Origin: Streptosporangiaceae bacterium
GTDB lineage: Bacteria > Actinomycetota > Actinomycetes > Streptosporangiales > Streptosporangiaceae
NCBI GenBank assembly: GCA_030040475.1
Contig: JASHTQ010000542.1
Span: 1 to 10,182, forward strand
DNA: 10,182 bases
Direction of reading: 5' to 3'
Below are positions 1-6,376 of this stretch, piece by piece (the stretch's first letter is position 1; every line of letters starts with the position of its first letter). The position numbers were made by a program, and so were the translations under genes. Under the pieces are notes generated by a model that worked only from the letters and a program-made list of their open reading frames with translations, did not search any database and was not told where the DNA came from.

Positions 1-144
1 CGACCGACAAAGACAACTAAACCGACACCGTCGGTGAAGGTGTCACCGACGGCGAGCCCGTCGGTATCGGCTAGCCCGTCGCCGACGCCGACGCCGACAG
101 ATACGGCGACACCGACGCCGACGGCGACGTCGCAACAGGATTAG
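1..144 (+). CDS. 3' end of an upstream gene with a Pro/Thr/Ser-rich C-terminal tail (partial; possibly pknA)
   Basis: Frame 1 is open from the window edge to a TAG at 142-144 and encodes the last 47 residues of a protein. They are almost entirely Pro, Thr, Ser, Ala and Val, with runs such as SPSPTPTPT, ending SQQD. Such tails are typical of disordered linkers in actinobacterial membrane or cell-wall proteins. The downstream gene, 25 bases away on the same strand, is pknB, and in many actinobacteria the gene immediately before pknB is pknA, a kinase with a proline-rich C-terminal part. That identity rests on position only, because no kinase motif is visible. The repeated ccgacg hexamers at about 88-126 are a consequence of the Thr-Pro coding. 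Co-transcription with pknB is likely. Confidence 0.6.
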   Translation, partial: RPTKTTKPTPSVKVSPTASPSVSASPSPTPTPTDTATPTPTATSQQD

Positions 145-169
145 CAACAACCCAGGGTGGTTTGGCATA

Positions 170-1939
170 GTGCGAGACATGACACAGCCCCGGCTACTTG
201 GTGGCCGCTACGAACTCGACGGCGTCGTCGGGCGCGGTGGCATGGCCGAGGTATACCGGGCACGCGACATCCGGCTGGACCGGATCGTGGCCATCAAGAC
301 GCTGCGCGCCGACCTGGCCAGGGACCAGACGTTCCAGGCCAGGTTCCGCCGCGAGGCACAGTCAGCCGCCTCGCTGAACCACCCGTCCATCGTGGCCGTC
401 TACGACACGGGCGAGGACATGATGACCGGCATCCCCGTGCCGTACATCGTGATGGAGTACGTGGACGGGCGCACCGTCCGGGACCTGCTGCAAGACGGCC
501 ACCGGCTGCTGCCCGAGCGGTCGCTGGAGATCATCGACGGCGTGCTGCGCGCCCTGGACTACAGTCACCAGGCCGGCATCGTGCACCGGGACATCAAGCC
601 CGGCAACGTGATGGTGACCCGCAACGGCGACGTCAAGGTGATGGACTTCGGGATCGCCCGGGCGATGAGCGACGCCCAGGCCACCATGACCCAGACGGCC
701 CAGGTGATCGGGACCGCGCAGTACCTCTCGCCGGAGCAGGCCAGGGGCGAGCGGGTCGATTCCCGCAGCGACCTGTACTCCACCGGCTGCCTGCTGTATG
801 AGCTGCTGACCGGCCGGCCCCCGTTCACCGGCGACTCGCCGGTCGCCATCGCCTACCAGCACGTCAGGGAGAATCCGATACCGCCGTCCAGGGTGGACCC
901 TGACGTGCCGCCGTGGGCGGACGCGATCGTGCTCAAGGCGATGGCCAAGTCTCCCGCCGACAGGTACCAGACGGCCGCCGACATGCGTGCCGACCTGCAG
1001 CGGGCCGCCTCGGGCATGCCGGTGGCGGCGGTGGCGCCGACCCGGATGGACATGTACCCGATGTCGCACACCGGGGGCACCGCCGCCACGATGCTGGCGG
1101 GGCCGACCTCGCAGATCCCTCCGGTCCAGGGGTATGGCTACGGCGGCGACGAGTACCAGCGCGGCGGCCGCGGCGGCGGCTACCGCTGGCTGCCGTGGGT
1201 GCTCGGCCTGGTCCTCGTGGTCGGGGTGGTCGTCGGGGTGGCCTATTACCTGCTCGCGGGCGGCAAGACCACCGCCGTGCCGCTGATCTACAACCAGACG
1301 GCCGCCTCGGCCGAGAAGGCGATCACCCAGGCTCACCTCGGCTACACCGTGGTCGACCAGTCCAGCAGCACCGTCGCCAAGGGCCTGGTGATCAGCTCCA
1401 ACCCGCCGGAGGGCAACAACGTCGCCGCGAACACCGTGGTGACGCTCTACGTCTCCACCGGCGCGCAGAAGGTCGCCGTGCCGAACGTGGTGGGCCAGCA
1501 GGAAAGCGCGGCCGAGTCCACGCTGCAGAACAAGGGCTTCCAGTTCACGATCAAGTCGGACCCGAACTCGAACGCGCCGACCGGTCAGGTGCTGCAGGAG
1601 AGCCCGCCCGGGGGGACCCTGGAGCAGCCCGGTGCCTCGATCACCCTCACCGTTTCCGGCGGGCTGGTGCCGGTGCCCGGGGTCGTCGGCGATTCCCAGC
1701 AGACCGCCCAGTCGGTGCTGACCACGGCCGGGTTCCAGGTGTCCGTCCAGCAGGGCACCGGCGGGTCTCAGTACGCGAACGGCACGGTCTTCCAGGAGGT
1801 TCCGGGTTCGGGCAGCGCGCCCAAGGGCTCGACGGTCGTCATCTACGTGCAGAACGGCGCGTCGCCGTCACCGTCGCCCACGCCCTCGCCCACCCCGACT
1901 CCGACCGGGAGTTCCGCCGGAGGTCCAGGGGGGTTCTGA
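170..1939 (+). CDS. pknB: Transmembrane Ser/Thr protein kinase PknB with three PASTA domains
   Basis: This 589-aa membrane kinase probably couples sensing of peptidoglycan fragments to phosphorylation of cell-wall and division proteins. The kinase domain spans about 14-280. It has a glycine loop GRGGMAEV (21-28), catalytic Lys43, HRDIKPGN (139-146), DFG (159-161) and an activation loop with TQT at 174-176, matching the autophosphorylated threonines of mycobacterial PknB. GTAQYLSPE follows at 181-189. A Gly/Tyr-rich juxtamembrane stretch leads to one transmembrane helix (about 341-362). Outside the cell are three PASTA units (about 367-431, 434-498 and 499-563) and a Ser/Pro/Thr tail (564-589). 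Mycobacterium tuberculosis PknB has four PASTA units, so this one is shorter. The GTG at 170 has an AGGGTGG-like site about ten bases upstream. An ATG at 179 would give MTQPR, closer to the mycobacterial N-terminus, so the start is uncertain by three codons. Confidence 0.96.
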   Translation: MRDMTQPRLLGGRYELDGVVGRGGMAEVYRARDIRLDRIVAIKTLRADLARDQTFQARFRREAQSAASLNHPSIVAVYDTGEDMMTGIPVPYIVMEYVDGRTVRDLLQDGHRLLPERSLEIIDGVLRALDYSHQAGIVHRDIKPGNVMVTRNGDVKVMDFGIARAMSDAQATMTQTAQVIGTAQYLSPEQARGERVDSRSDLYSTGCLLYELLTGRPPFTGDSPVAIAYQHVRENPIPPSRVDPDVPPWADAIVLKAMAKSPADRYQTAADMRADLQRAASGMPVAAVAPTRMDMYPMSHTGGTAATMLAGPTSQIPPVQGYGYGGDEYQRGGRGGGYRWLPWVLGLVLVVGVVVGVAYYLLAGGKTTAVPLIYNQTAASAEKAITQAHLGYTVVDQSSSTVAKGLVISSNPPEGNNVAANTVVTLYVSTGAQKVAVPNVVGQQESAAESTLQNKGFQFTIKSDPNSNAPTGQVLQESPPGGTLEQPGASITLTVSGGLVPVPGVVGDSQQTAQSVLTTAGFQVSVQQGTGGSQYANGTVFQEVPGSGSAPKGSTVVIYVQNGASPSPSPTPSPTPTPTGSSAGGPGGF

Positions 1940-2016
1940 CCCTAGACGCATCGATGCCGGCAAGCGGCTACGCTTAGGTTCCGCACCGCAGGGTTTGCTC
2001 ACCGCAGGAGGCCGTC

Positions 2017-2268
2017 GTGCCCAAATCGCGTGTCCGCAAGAAGACGGTCTACACGCCACCACCGCCGAAGTCGGCGAAGCGGAAGGTCAGCGCGCCCTGG
2101 GTCGGGCCGACCATCGTCGCCTGCCTGGTCGTCGGGCTGGCCTGGATCGTGGTGTTCTACACCACGCAGAATGGCATACCCGGCCTGTCCGCCCTGGGGT
2201 CGTGGAACCTCGTCGTGGGCTTCGCGTTCATCATCGCCGGCGTCACGCTGTCCACCAGGTGGCGCTGA
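2017..2268 (+). CDS. crgA: Cell division / septation inhibitor protein CrgA
   Basis: This 83-aa protein has the CrgA layout: a short basic N-terminus (PKSRVRKK), a proline run (TPPPPK, 13-18) and two transmembrane helices (about 29-49 and 62-79). The loop between them contains NGIPGL, and the protein ends STRWR. CrgA is an actinobacterial membrane protein that in Streptomyces modulates FtsZ ring formation and in mycobacteria bridges FtsZ to septal peptidoglycan synthesis proteins. The length is normal for the family. The GTG start is supported by GCAGGAG at 2004-2010, six bases upstream. The gene follows pknB by 77 bases, an arrangement familiar in actinobacteria, although the trpG gene that lies between pknB and crgA in mycobacteria is absent. 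It may be read through from pknB or have its own promoter in 1940-2000; I could not identify a convincing one. Confidence 0.95.
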   Translation: MPKSRVRKKTVYTPPPPKSAKRKVSAPWVGPTIVACLVVGLAWIVVFYTTQNGIPGLSALGSWNLVVGFAFIIAGVTLSTRWR

Positions 2269-2290
2269 GGCCCGGCCAACTGCCGACCCA

Positions 2291-2311
2291 GGCCGGCTTG
2301 CCGAGCCGGCC
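2291..2311. terminator. Hairpin between convergent crgA and rhomboid genes, probable bidirectional terminator
   Basis: GGCCGGCT (2291-2298) and AGCCGGCC (2304-2311) form a perfect 8-bp stem around the 5-base loop TGCCG. It lies in the 55-base gap between the crgA stop and the rhomboid stop, so it can fold in transcripts from either strand. There is no T-tract, as is common for high-GC actinobacterial terminators. Function is inferred from position and symmetry. Confidence 0.6.
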
Positions 2312-2323
2312 GGCCGCTTCACC

Positions 2324-3289
2324 CTACAGGCCGCCGCCGGTGAGCTGGCCGTTCCTTATCAGGACCGCGACGACTATCAGGGCGATCACGCCGACGGTGG
2401 CGGCCACCTGGACGGCGAACCGGTTGGTGCGGGGCGCGTAGGCGTAGACCGCGGTCAGCAGCGCCCCGGTGAGCAGCCCGCCGACGTGGGCCTGCCAGGC
2501 GATGATGTTGTGCAGGAAGAAGCTGAGGGCCAGGTTGATGGCGATCAGCGTGATGATCCCCCTGGTGTCGAGCCGCAGCCTCCTGGACACCACGAACCAC
2601 GCGCCGAACAAGCCGAAGATGGCGCCGGAGGCGCCCACGGCCGGCTGGTTCTGCGGCGCGAGGAAGTAGAACATGAGGTTGCCGCCGACCGCGCTGACCA
2701 GATAGACGGCGAGGAACCGCCAGCGGCCGAGCAGGCCCTCGAGCGCGGGGCCGACAAAGACAAGCGCCCACATGTTGAACAAGATGTCCCAGATTCCCAG
2801 GCCGCCGGTCAGGCCGGTCGCCGGGGCGAGGAACGCGGCAGTGATCAGCCGGTACCATTCGCCCGCGGCGACACCGTGCAGCGCGCTGCCGGACCCGTAC
2901 ACGGCGTAGCCGAACATCTCCAGGTCGTTCACGATGCCCGGGCGGACCCAGGTCACGAGGAACACCGCGACGTTGATCGCGACCAGCGCCCAGGTAACCG
3001 AGGCGGCCGCGGTCGGCCGGCCGCCGAACGTGGTCCTCGGCTGCCTGCTGGTCCGCGCGCTCTCGCCCACGCAGTCCACGCACTGCTGGCCGACCGATGC
3101 CGAGCGCATGCAGTCAGGGCAGGCGTGCCTGCCGCAGCGGACGCAGGACACGTACGTTTCCCGGCCGGGATGGCGATAGCAGGTGGGAACCGCCGAGGGT
3201 TCCTGCGCGGCTCCGTCCGCCGGGTCCTTCCCGAAGCCCGCTCCGAAGCCCTCTCCGATACCTGACCCGGAGCCGCTGGTCGTGCTCAT
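2324..3289 (-). CDS. Rhomboid-family intramembrane serine protease with N-terminal zinc-binding module
   Basis: This 321-aa membrane protein should cleave transmembrane substrates within the bilayer; its substrate is unknown. After a Gly/Ser-rich start comes a B-box/zinc-ribbon-like module (37-73) with paired ligands C37/H40, C49/C52, C57/C60 and C70/C73. The rhomboid core begins near 97 and has six or seven hydrophobic segments. The catalytic Ser221 lies in GASGAIFG (219-226) and His268 in QAHVGG (266-271). NMWAL (172-176) is the usual loop-1/TM2 motif, but the residue four before Asn172, commonly His in rhomboids, is Asp168. The ATG follows the ppiA stop by 21 bases, so both are probably one operon. 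Its ribosome site is weak, which suggests coupling to ppiA. Rhomboid genes beside ppiA are frequent in actinobacteria. The protease family is certain; activity is less so because of Asp168. Confidence 0.93.
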   Translation of the reverse strand: MSTTSGSGSGIGEGFGAGFGKDPADGAAQEPSAVPTCYRHPGRETYVSCVRCGRHACPDCMRSASVGQQCVDCVGESARTSRQPRTTFGGRPTAAASVTWALVAINVAVFLVTWVRPGIVNDLEMFGYAVYGSGSALHGVAAGEWYRLITAAFLAPATGLTGGLGIWDILFNMWALVFVGPALEGLLGRWRFLAVYLVSAVGGNLMFYFLAPQNQPAVGASGAIFGLFGAWFVVSRRLRLDTRGIITLIAINLALSFFLHNIIAWQAHVGGLLTGALLTAVYAYAPRTNRFAVQVAATVGVIALIVVAVLIRNGQLTGGGL

Positions 3290-3310
3290 GCGACCGTCCG
3301 ATCGGCGGGA

Positions 3311-3829
3311 CTAACCGCGTTCCACCGTGACGGACTCGATGGTGACGTCGTCCACCGGCCTGTCCTGGCTGCCCGTCTTCGCCCTGCTTATCTGGTCCAC
3401 CACGTCGGCACCCTCGATGACCTCGCCGAAGATGGTGTGCTTTCCGTTGAGCCAGGGCGTGGGCGCGACGGTGATGAAGAACTGCGAGCCGTTGGTGCCG
3501 GGTCCGGCGTTCGCCATCGCCAGCAGGTACGGCCGGTCGAAGCTGAGGTCGGGATGGAACTCGTCGGCGAACCTGTACCCGGGACCGCCCCTCCCGCTGC
3601 CGAGCGGATCCCCACCCTGGATCATGAAGTTGGGGATAACCCGGTGAAATACGGTGCCGTCGTACAGCTTGCTCGTGGTCTTCTGGCCGGTGCGCGGATC
3701 GGTCCACTCCCGGCCGCCCTCGGCAAGCTCCACGAAATTGCGTACCGTCTTCGGCGCGTGATCAGGAAAAAGGCGGATTACGACCGGCCCGTGGTTCGTC
3801 ACCACGGTCGCGGTCAGCGTCTGTGACAT
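3311..3829 (-). CDS. ppiA: Peptidyl-prolyl cis-trans isomerase, cyclophilin type
   Basis: This 172-aa single-domain cyclophilin catalyses cis-trans isomerisation of X-Pro bonds in folding proteins. Family motifs are in order: FHRVIPNFMIQGGDP (61-75) with the catalytic Arg63, NGSQFFIT (113-120) and WLNGKHTIFG (126-135) with Trp126 and His131, which in human CypA contribute to activity and cyclosporin binding. There is no signal peptide or membrane helix, so it is probably cytoplasmic. An insert at about 37-55 (GGREWTDPRTGQKTT) is typical of the bacterial branch that includes mycobacterial PpiA. The frame stays open upstream to 4144, but the chosen ATG at 3829 gives the normal N-terminus (MSQTLTATVVTNHGPV) and has a strong GAGGAG eight bases before it. 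It is the first gene of a likely operon with the rhomboid gene and is divergent from the CwsA-like gene. Confidence 0.96.
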   Translation of the reverse strand: MSQTLTATVVTNHGPVVIRLFPDHAPKTVRNFVELAEGGREWTDPRTGQKTTSKLYDGTVFHRVIPNFMIQGGDPLGSGRGGPGYRFADEFHPDLSFDRPYLLAMANAGPGTNGSQFFITVAPTPWLNGKHTIFGEVIEGADVVDQISRAKTGSQDRPVDDVTIESVTVERG

Positions 3830-3980
3830 AGGTCTGGCTCCTCGCCCGGCCGCCGGGGCGGCCGAACATTTCGGCGGTGTAAACTTCCGTCCGCTAATCA
3901 CCGTACCGTCAGCCCGCGATGATTGAACCCGTCGGGGGCGGGAAGTCTGTGATAACGGGATCACGCTCGGGAGGTTTACT
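3830..3980. promoter_or_regulatory. Divergent intergenic region between ppiA and the CwsA-like gene
   Basis: Both flanking genes start here and read outwards, so promoters for both must lie in these 151 bases or further away. I see a perfect palindromic hairpin at 3847-3864 (8-bp arms CGGCCGCC and GGCGGCCG with a 2-base loop), directly upstream of the ppiA ribosome site. A small inverted repeat, GTGAT-N6-ATCAC, lies at 3949-3964, just before the GGGAGGT site (3969-3975) of the CwsA-like gene. TTGAAC (3923-3928) and GATAAC (3951-3956) look like promoter hexamers for the + strand, but their 22-base spacing is too long for a standard sigma-70 promoter, so I do not call one. Regulatory function is inferred from position. 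Confidence 0.5.
3838..3843 (-). promoter_or_regulatory. Ribosome binding site that fixes the ppiA start
   Basis: GAGGAG on the minus strand lies eight bases upstream of the ATG at 3829. It decides between this start and the longer open frame that runs back to 4144, which would overlap the divergent gene and add residues with no similarity to cyclophilins. Confidence 0.85.
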
Positions 3981-4601
3981 GTGTCCCCTATCAAGACCAA
4001 CCGCACCACCGAAAGGGCGGCCGCGCTTGGCAACCGCGCGAAGGGCGCCGCCACGCAGGTCGTCCCGGCAGGAAGGCGGGCGAAGGACCGCGCCATGGAA
4101 GCGGCCGCGCAGGCCGTCCCGGTGGGGAAGCGCGCGTCAAGCACGGCTGCTCAAGGAGTGCGCAAGGGCGTTCACGGCGCACGGGGATGGGCCGCGCCAC
4201 GCCTGGAGGACGCCGCGGACGCCGTGACGGCGACGGTCGCTCCCAGGGTCTCCTCGGCCCTGCGCAGCGCGGACGCCATGACGACGACCGTCGCCCCGAA
4301 GGTCTCCTCGGCCCTGCGCAAGACGGCGCTGCAGATCAGGCCGGACGAGCCCAAATCGGCCAAGACCGGGCTGCGCAGGCTGCTGAACTGGCGCTGGCTG
4401 CTCGCGGCCGGCGCGCTGGTGGCCGCCGCGGGAACGACCGCTGCGGTGGCAATGCGCCGTCGTTACACCAGCGCCACCGAGGAGGCCAAGGATGCCACCG
4501 GGCTGGAGGACGAGGAAAGCGCCGCGCAGGACCCGCAGGCCGAACACAACGGCACGAAGCACACGGAGGTAAACGGACGGGTAACCACTCCCGGACGATG
4601 A
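3981..4601 (+). CDS. CwsA / DUF5324-like single-pass membrane protein
   Basis: This 206-aa protein has a long, basic, alanine-rich N-terminal part (1-135), one transmembrane helix (about 138-158, preceded by NWRW and followed by RRRY) and a short acidic, polar C-terminal tail. The N-terminal part is built of amphipathic repeats. The clearest is an 18-residue tandem pair sharing TVAP(R/K)VSSALR (residues 80-97 and 98-115); an earlier pair resembles AAxQxVPxGxRA. Streptomyces DUF5324 proteins and mycobacterial CwsA, a division and wall-synthesis factor that interacts with Wag31 and CrgA, have similar composition and also sit beside ppiA. The assignment rests on this context and architecture, not on a conserved motif. 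The start is a GTG with GGGAGGT five bases upstream. The gene is divergent from ppiA and ends nine bases before a strong hairpin. Confidence 0.75.
   Translation: MSPIKTNRTTERAAALGNRAKGAATQVVPAGRRAKDRAMEAAAQAVPVGKRASSTAAQGVRKGVHGARGWAAPRLEDAADAVTATVAPRVSSALRSADAMTTTVAPKVSSALRKTALQIRPDEPKSAKTGLRRLLNWRWLLAAGALVAAAGTTAAVAMRRRYTSATEEAKDATGLEDEESAAQDPQAEHNGTKHTEVNGRVTTPGR
4218..4325 (+). repeat. Tandem duplication of a 54-bp unit inside the CwsA-like gene
   Basis: Two adjacent in-frame 54-bp units (4218-4271 and 4272-4325) each begin GACGCC and share long identical stretches such as GTCTCCTCGGCCCTGCGCA. The encoded 18-residue units differ mainly at the R/K, T/A and S/K positions. The similarity at the DNA level suggests a fairly recent duplication. 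Confidence 0.85.
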
Positions 4602-4610
4602 CCGCCAGCT

Positions 4611-4642
4611 ACCGGCGCCCGCGGGCCACTGCGGGCGCCGGT
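4611..4642 (+). terminator. Strong GC-rich hairpin terminator after the CwsA-like gene
   Basis: ACCGGCGCCCGC (4611-4622) and GCGGGCGCCGGT (4631-4642) are perfect reverse complements and form a 12-bp stem with an 8-base loop. It begins nine bases after the stop codon of the CwsA-like gene. Only a weak T-containing run (GTCGTT) follows. Such L-shaped hairpins without a U-tract are usual in high-GC actinobacteria. It isolates the glycosyltransferase gene downstream as a separate transcription unit. Confidence 0.8.
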
Positions 4643-4758
4643 GTCGTTCATGAGCCAAGCCGCGAAAGCGGCACCACGACCGCAGGCGAGATCCGGTACC
4701 GTCTAACCACGGCGCGCACGAAACGCGGCTAGAAGACACCGACCAGCAGGCGGGCGGA

Positions 4759-6372
4759 TTGGCAACCGAGAACGACCGGGTGCAGGCCCGGGTGGATCCT
4801 CCCGGATCGCCCGAGCTCGGATCGCCCGGGTCGGCCCGCCTGATCGGCTGGCTGGCCGCGGCCGCCATCGCCTGCTCCACCGCGGTCATGGTCGTGATCG
4901 CGGCGGTCGGCCCGAACGCCGCCGTCCCGTCGGTACACGCGGCCAGCGGGCCGCCGTGGTCGCACCCGCTTCACCTCACGACCACGTTCGTGACCGTGGC
5001 GCTGTGGGGCGCGATGGCCCTCGGCTGTGCGGGCGTGATCGCCGCGCTTGTCGCGGTCGCTCGCGGCGCGCGCCCGTCGGCCCGTGTGCTGATCGCGTTC
5101 TCGGTCCTTGCCGTCGTCGCGCTCACCGCGGCGCCCGCCGCGGGCTCCACGGACTCCATCTCCTACGCCGCGAGCGGGCGTACCGCGGTGATCGGGCACA
5201 GCCCGTACGTGATGACGCCGCTGCAGCTGGCGCGATCCGGCGACCCGGTCGGCAGGCAGATTCCGTTCGGCGAGATACCGTCCAGCTGGACAACCACGGT
5301 GTCCGTCTACGGCCCGGTGGCAACCGGGGCGGAGTGGGTCGCGGCCGAGCTCGGCGGGACCTCGCTGGCCCACATCATCTTCTGGCTGAAGCTGCTCGAG
5401 GCGCTGTCCTTCTGCGCGGTGACCTGGATCTTGGACCGGCTGCTTCGGCCCGTACAGGACGAGGCCATGCGGCTGCGGGCGCACCTGCTCTGGTCGGCGA
5501 ACCCGCTGCTGCTCTGGGAAATCGTCGCGGGCGGGCACATCGACGGCCTGGCGGTGGTCTTCGGCCTGCTCGGCGTCGTCGCCCTGCGCGCCCGCCCGCA
5601 GCGCGATGCCGGGGACGGGCTGCGCATCGGCGCCGTCGGGGCGGCCCTGTCCGGCCTGCTGATCGGGGTCGCGGCCGGCATCAAGGTGGAGTACGCCCTG
5701 TTCGGCCTGGCCGTCGCCTGGGCATGCCGCAGGTCGCCGCGGCCGCTGGCCGCCGCGGCGGCGGGTTTCGCGGTGGCGGTCGTCCCCGTCTACCTCGCGG
5801 CCGGCACCGCCGCGATCAAGGTGCTCATCACCCGCAGTCCCGGAGTCACCTGGGACACCATGTACCAGCTGTTCTGGCGTCCGGTCCTCGGCTACACGCA
5901 GTTCAGCGTGTCGAGCCGCCCGCCGCACCTGGAACTGGTCGCCTACCTGCTGTTCGCCGCCGTCGCGGTGCTGGCCTTGCTGCGCTTCCCCGACCGGGTC
6001 CCCGGCCTGCCCGCGGTCACCCCCGCCCTGGCGCTGAGCCTCGCGTGGCTCTTCGTCACGGCGTTCCAGCGGCCCTGGTACGACGTGATGGCGATCAGCC
6101 TGCTGGCCCTGTACACCGCCTCCCGGCTGGACTGGGTGGTGCTGGTCCGCCTGCTGGCCGGCGCGACCGTCTATGCCCAGGCGATCCAGAACCCGGCCGA
6201 GCCCCATTGGCTCTACGACATCGCCCAGTTCGACGGCACCTGGCTCACCCCGACGATCCGGCTGCTCGCCGTCCTGGCGCTGGTCTGGTTGTGCGTCTGG
6301 GGACGCTGGCGGTGGAGCCCGCGATCGCCGGCCTCGCCGGGGCGACTCCCCGAACTGCTCTCGCTGACCTGA
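4759..6372 (+). CDS. Polytopic GT-C glycosyltransferase, MptA/MptB-like (polyprenol-phosphate-mannose dependent)
   Basis: This 537-aa protein has about 11-13 hydrophobic helices and probably transfers a sugar, likely mannose, from a polyprenyl-phosphate donor to a cell-envelope glycan or lipoglycan on the outer face of the membrane. Features matching the actinobacterial alpha-1,6-mannosyltransferase group are Asp132 in STDSISYAASGR (the likely catalytic acidic loop), SPY (148-150), VYGP (183-186), NPLLLWE (248-254), GGHIDGL (258-264, where MptB-type proteins usually have GGHNDAL), GIKVEYALF (307-315) and PWYD (439-442). The acceptor is unknown, and GT-C families converge in architecture, so mannose is an inference. 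The TTG start at 4759 has AGCAGG eight bases upstream; a GTG at 4780 is an alternative. The region 4643-4758 contains no other gene and must hold the promoter, but I found no convincing hexamers. The gene converges on the ATPase gene. Confidence 0.82.
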   Translation: MATENDRVQARVDPPGSPELGSPGSARLIGWLAAAAIACSTAVMVVIAAVGPNAAVPSVHAASGPPWSHPLHLTTTFVTVALWGAMALGCAGVIAALVAVARGARPSARVLIAFSVLAVVALTAAPAAGSTDSISYAASGRTAVIGHSPYVMTPLQLARSGDPVGRQIPFGEIPSSWTTTVSVYGPVATGAEWVAAELGGTSLAHIIFWLKLLEALSFCAVTWILDRLLRPVQDEAMRLRAHLLWSANPLLLWEIVAGGHIDGLAVVFGLLGVVALRARPQRDAGDGLRIGAVGAALSGLLIGVAAGIKVEYALFGLAVAWACRRSPRPLAAAAAGFAVAVVPVYLAAGTAAIKVLITRSPGVTWDTMYQLFWRPVLGYTQFSVSSRPPHLELVAYLLFAAVAVLALLRFPDRVPGLPAVTPALALSLAWLFVTAFQRPWYDVMAISLLALYTASRLDWVVLVRLLAGATVYAQAIQNPAEPHWLYDIAQFDGTWLTPTIRLLAVLALVWLCVWGRWRWSPRSPASPGRLPELLSLT

Positions 6373-6376
6373 GCCG

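Noticed and set aside
88..126. Run of ccgacg hexamers at the left edge as a possible repeat element
   Set aside because: It is in frame and encodes the Thr-Pro tail of the upstream gene; no spacers or dispersed copies are seen.
1940..2016. Promoter for crgA
   Set aside because: Only isolated hexamer-like matches such as TACGCT are present, without a partner at suitable spacing.
2030..3265. Open frame of 411 codons on the + strand across crgA and the rhomboid gene
   Set aside because: It overlaps crgA in another frame and is antisense to the rhomboid catalytic motifs; its composition is low in hydrophobic residues and rich in Arg/Gly/Pro.
3830..4144. N-terminal extension of the cyclophilin frame to 4144
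   Set aside because: It would overlap the divergent CwsA-like gene and adds no cyclophilin sequence; a strong ribosome site supports the ATG at 3829.
4643..4758. Possible tRNA gene, since tRNA-Ile and tRNA-Ala lie near gyrA-cwsA in several actinobacteria
   Set aside because: No TTCGA-type T-loop, acceptor stem or anticodon arm could be assembled here or elsewhere in the window.
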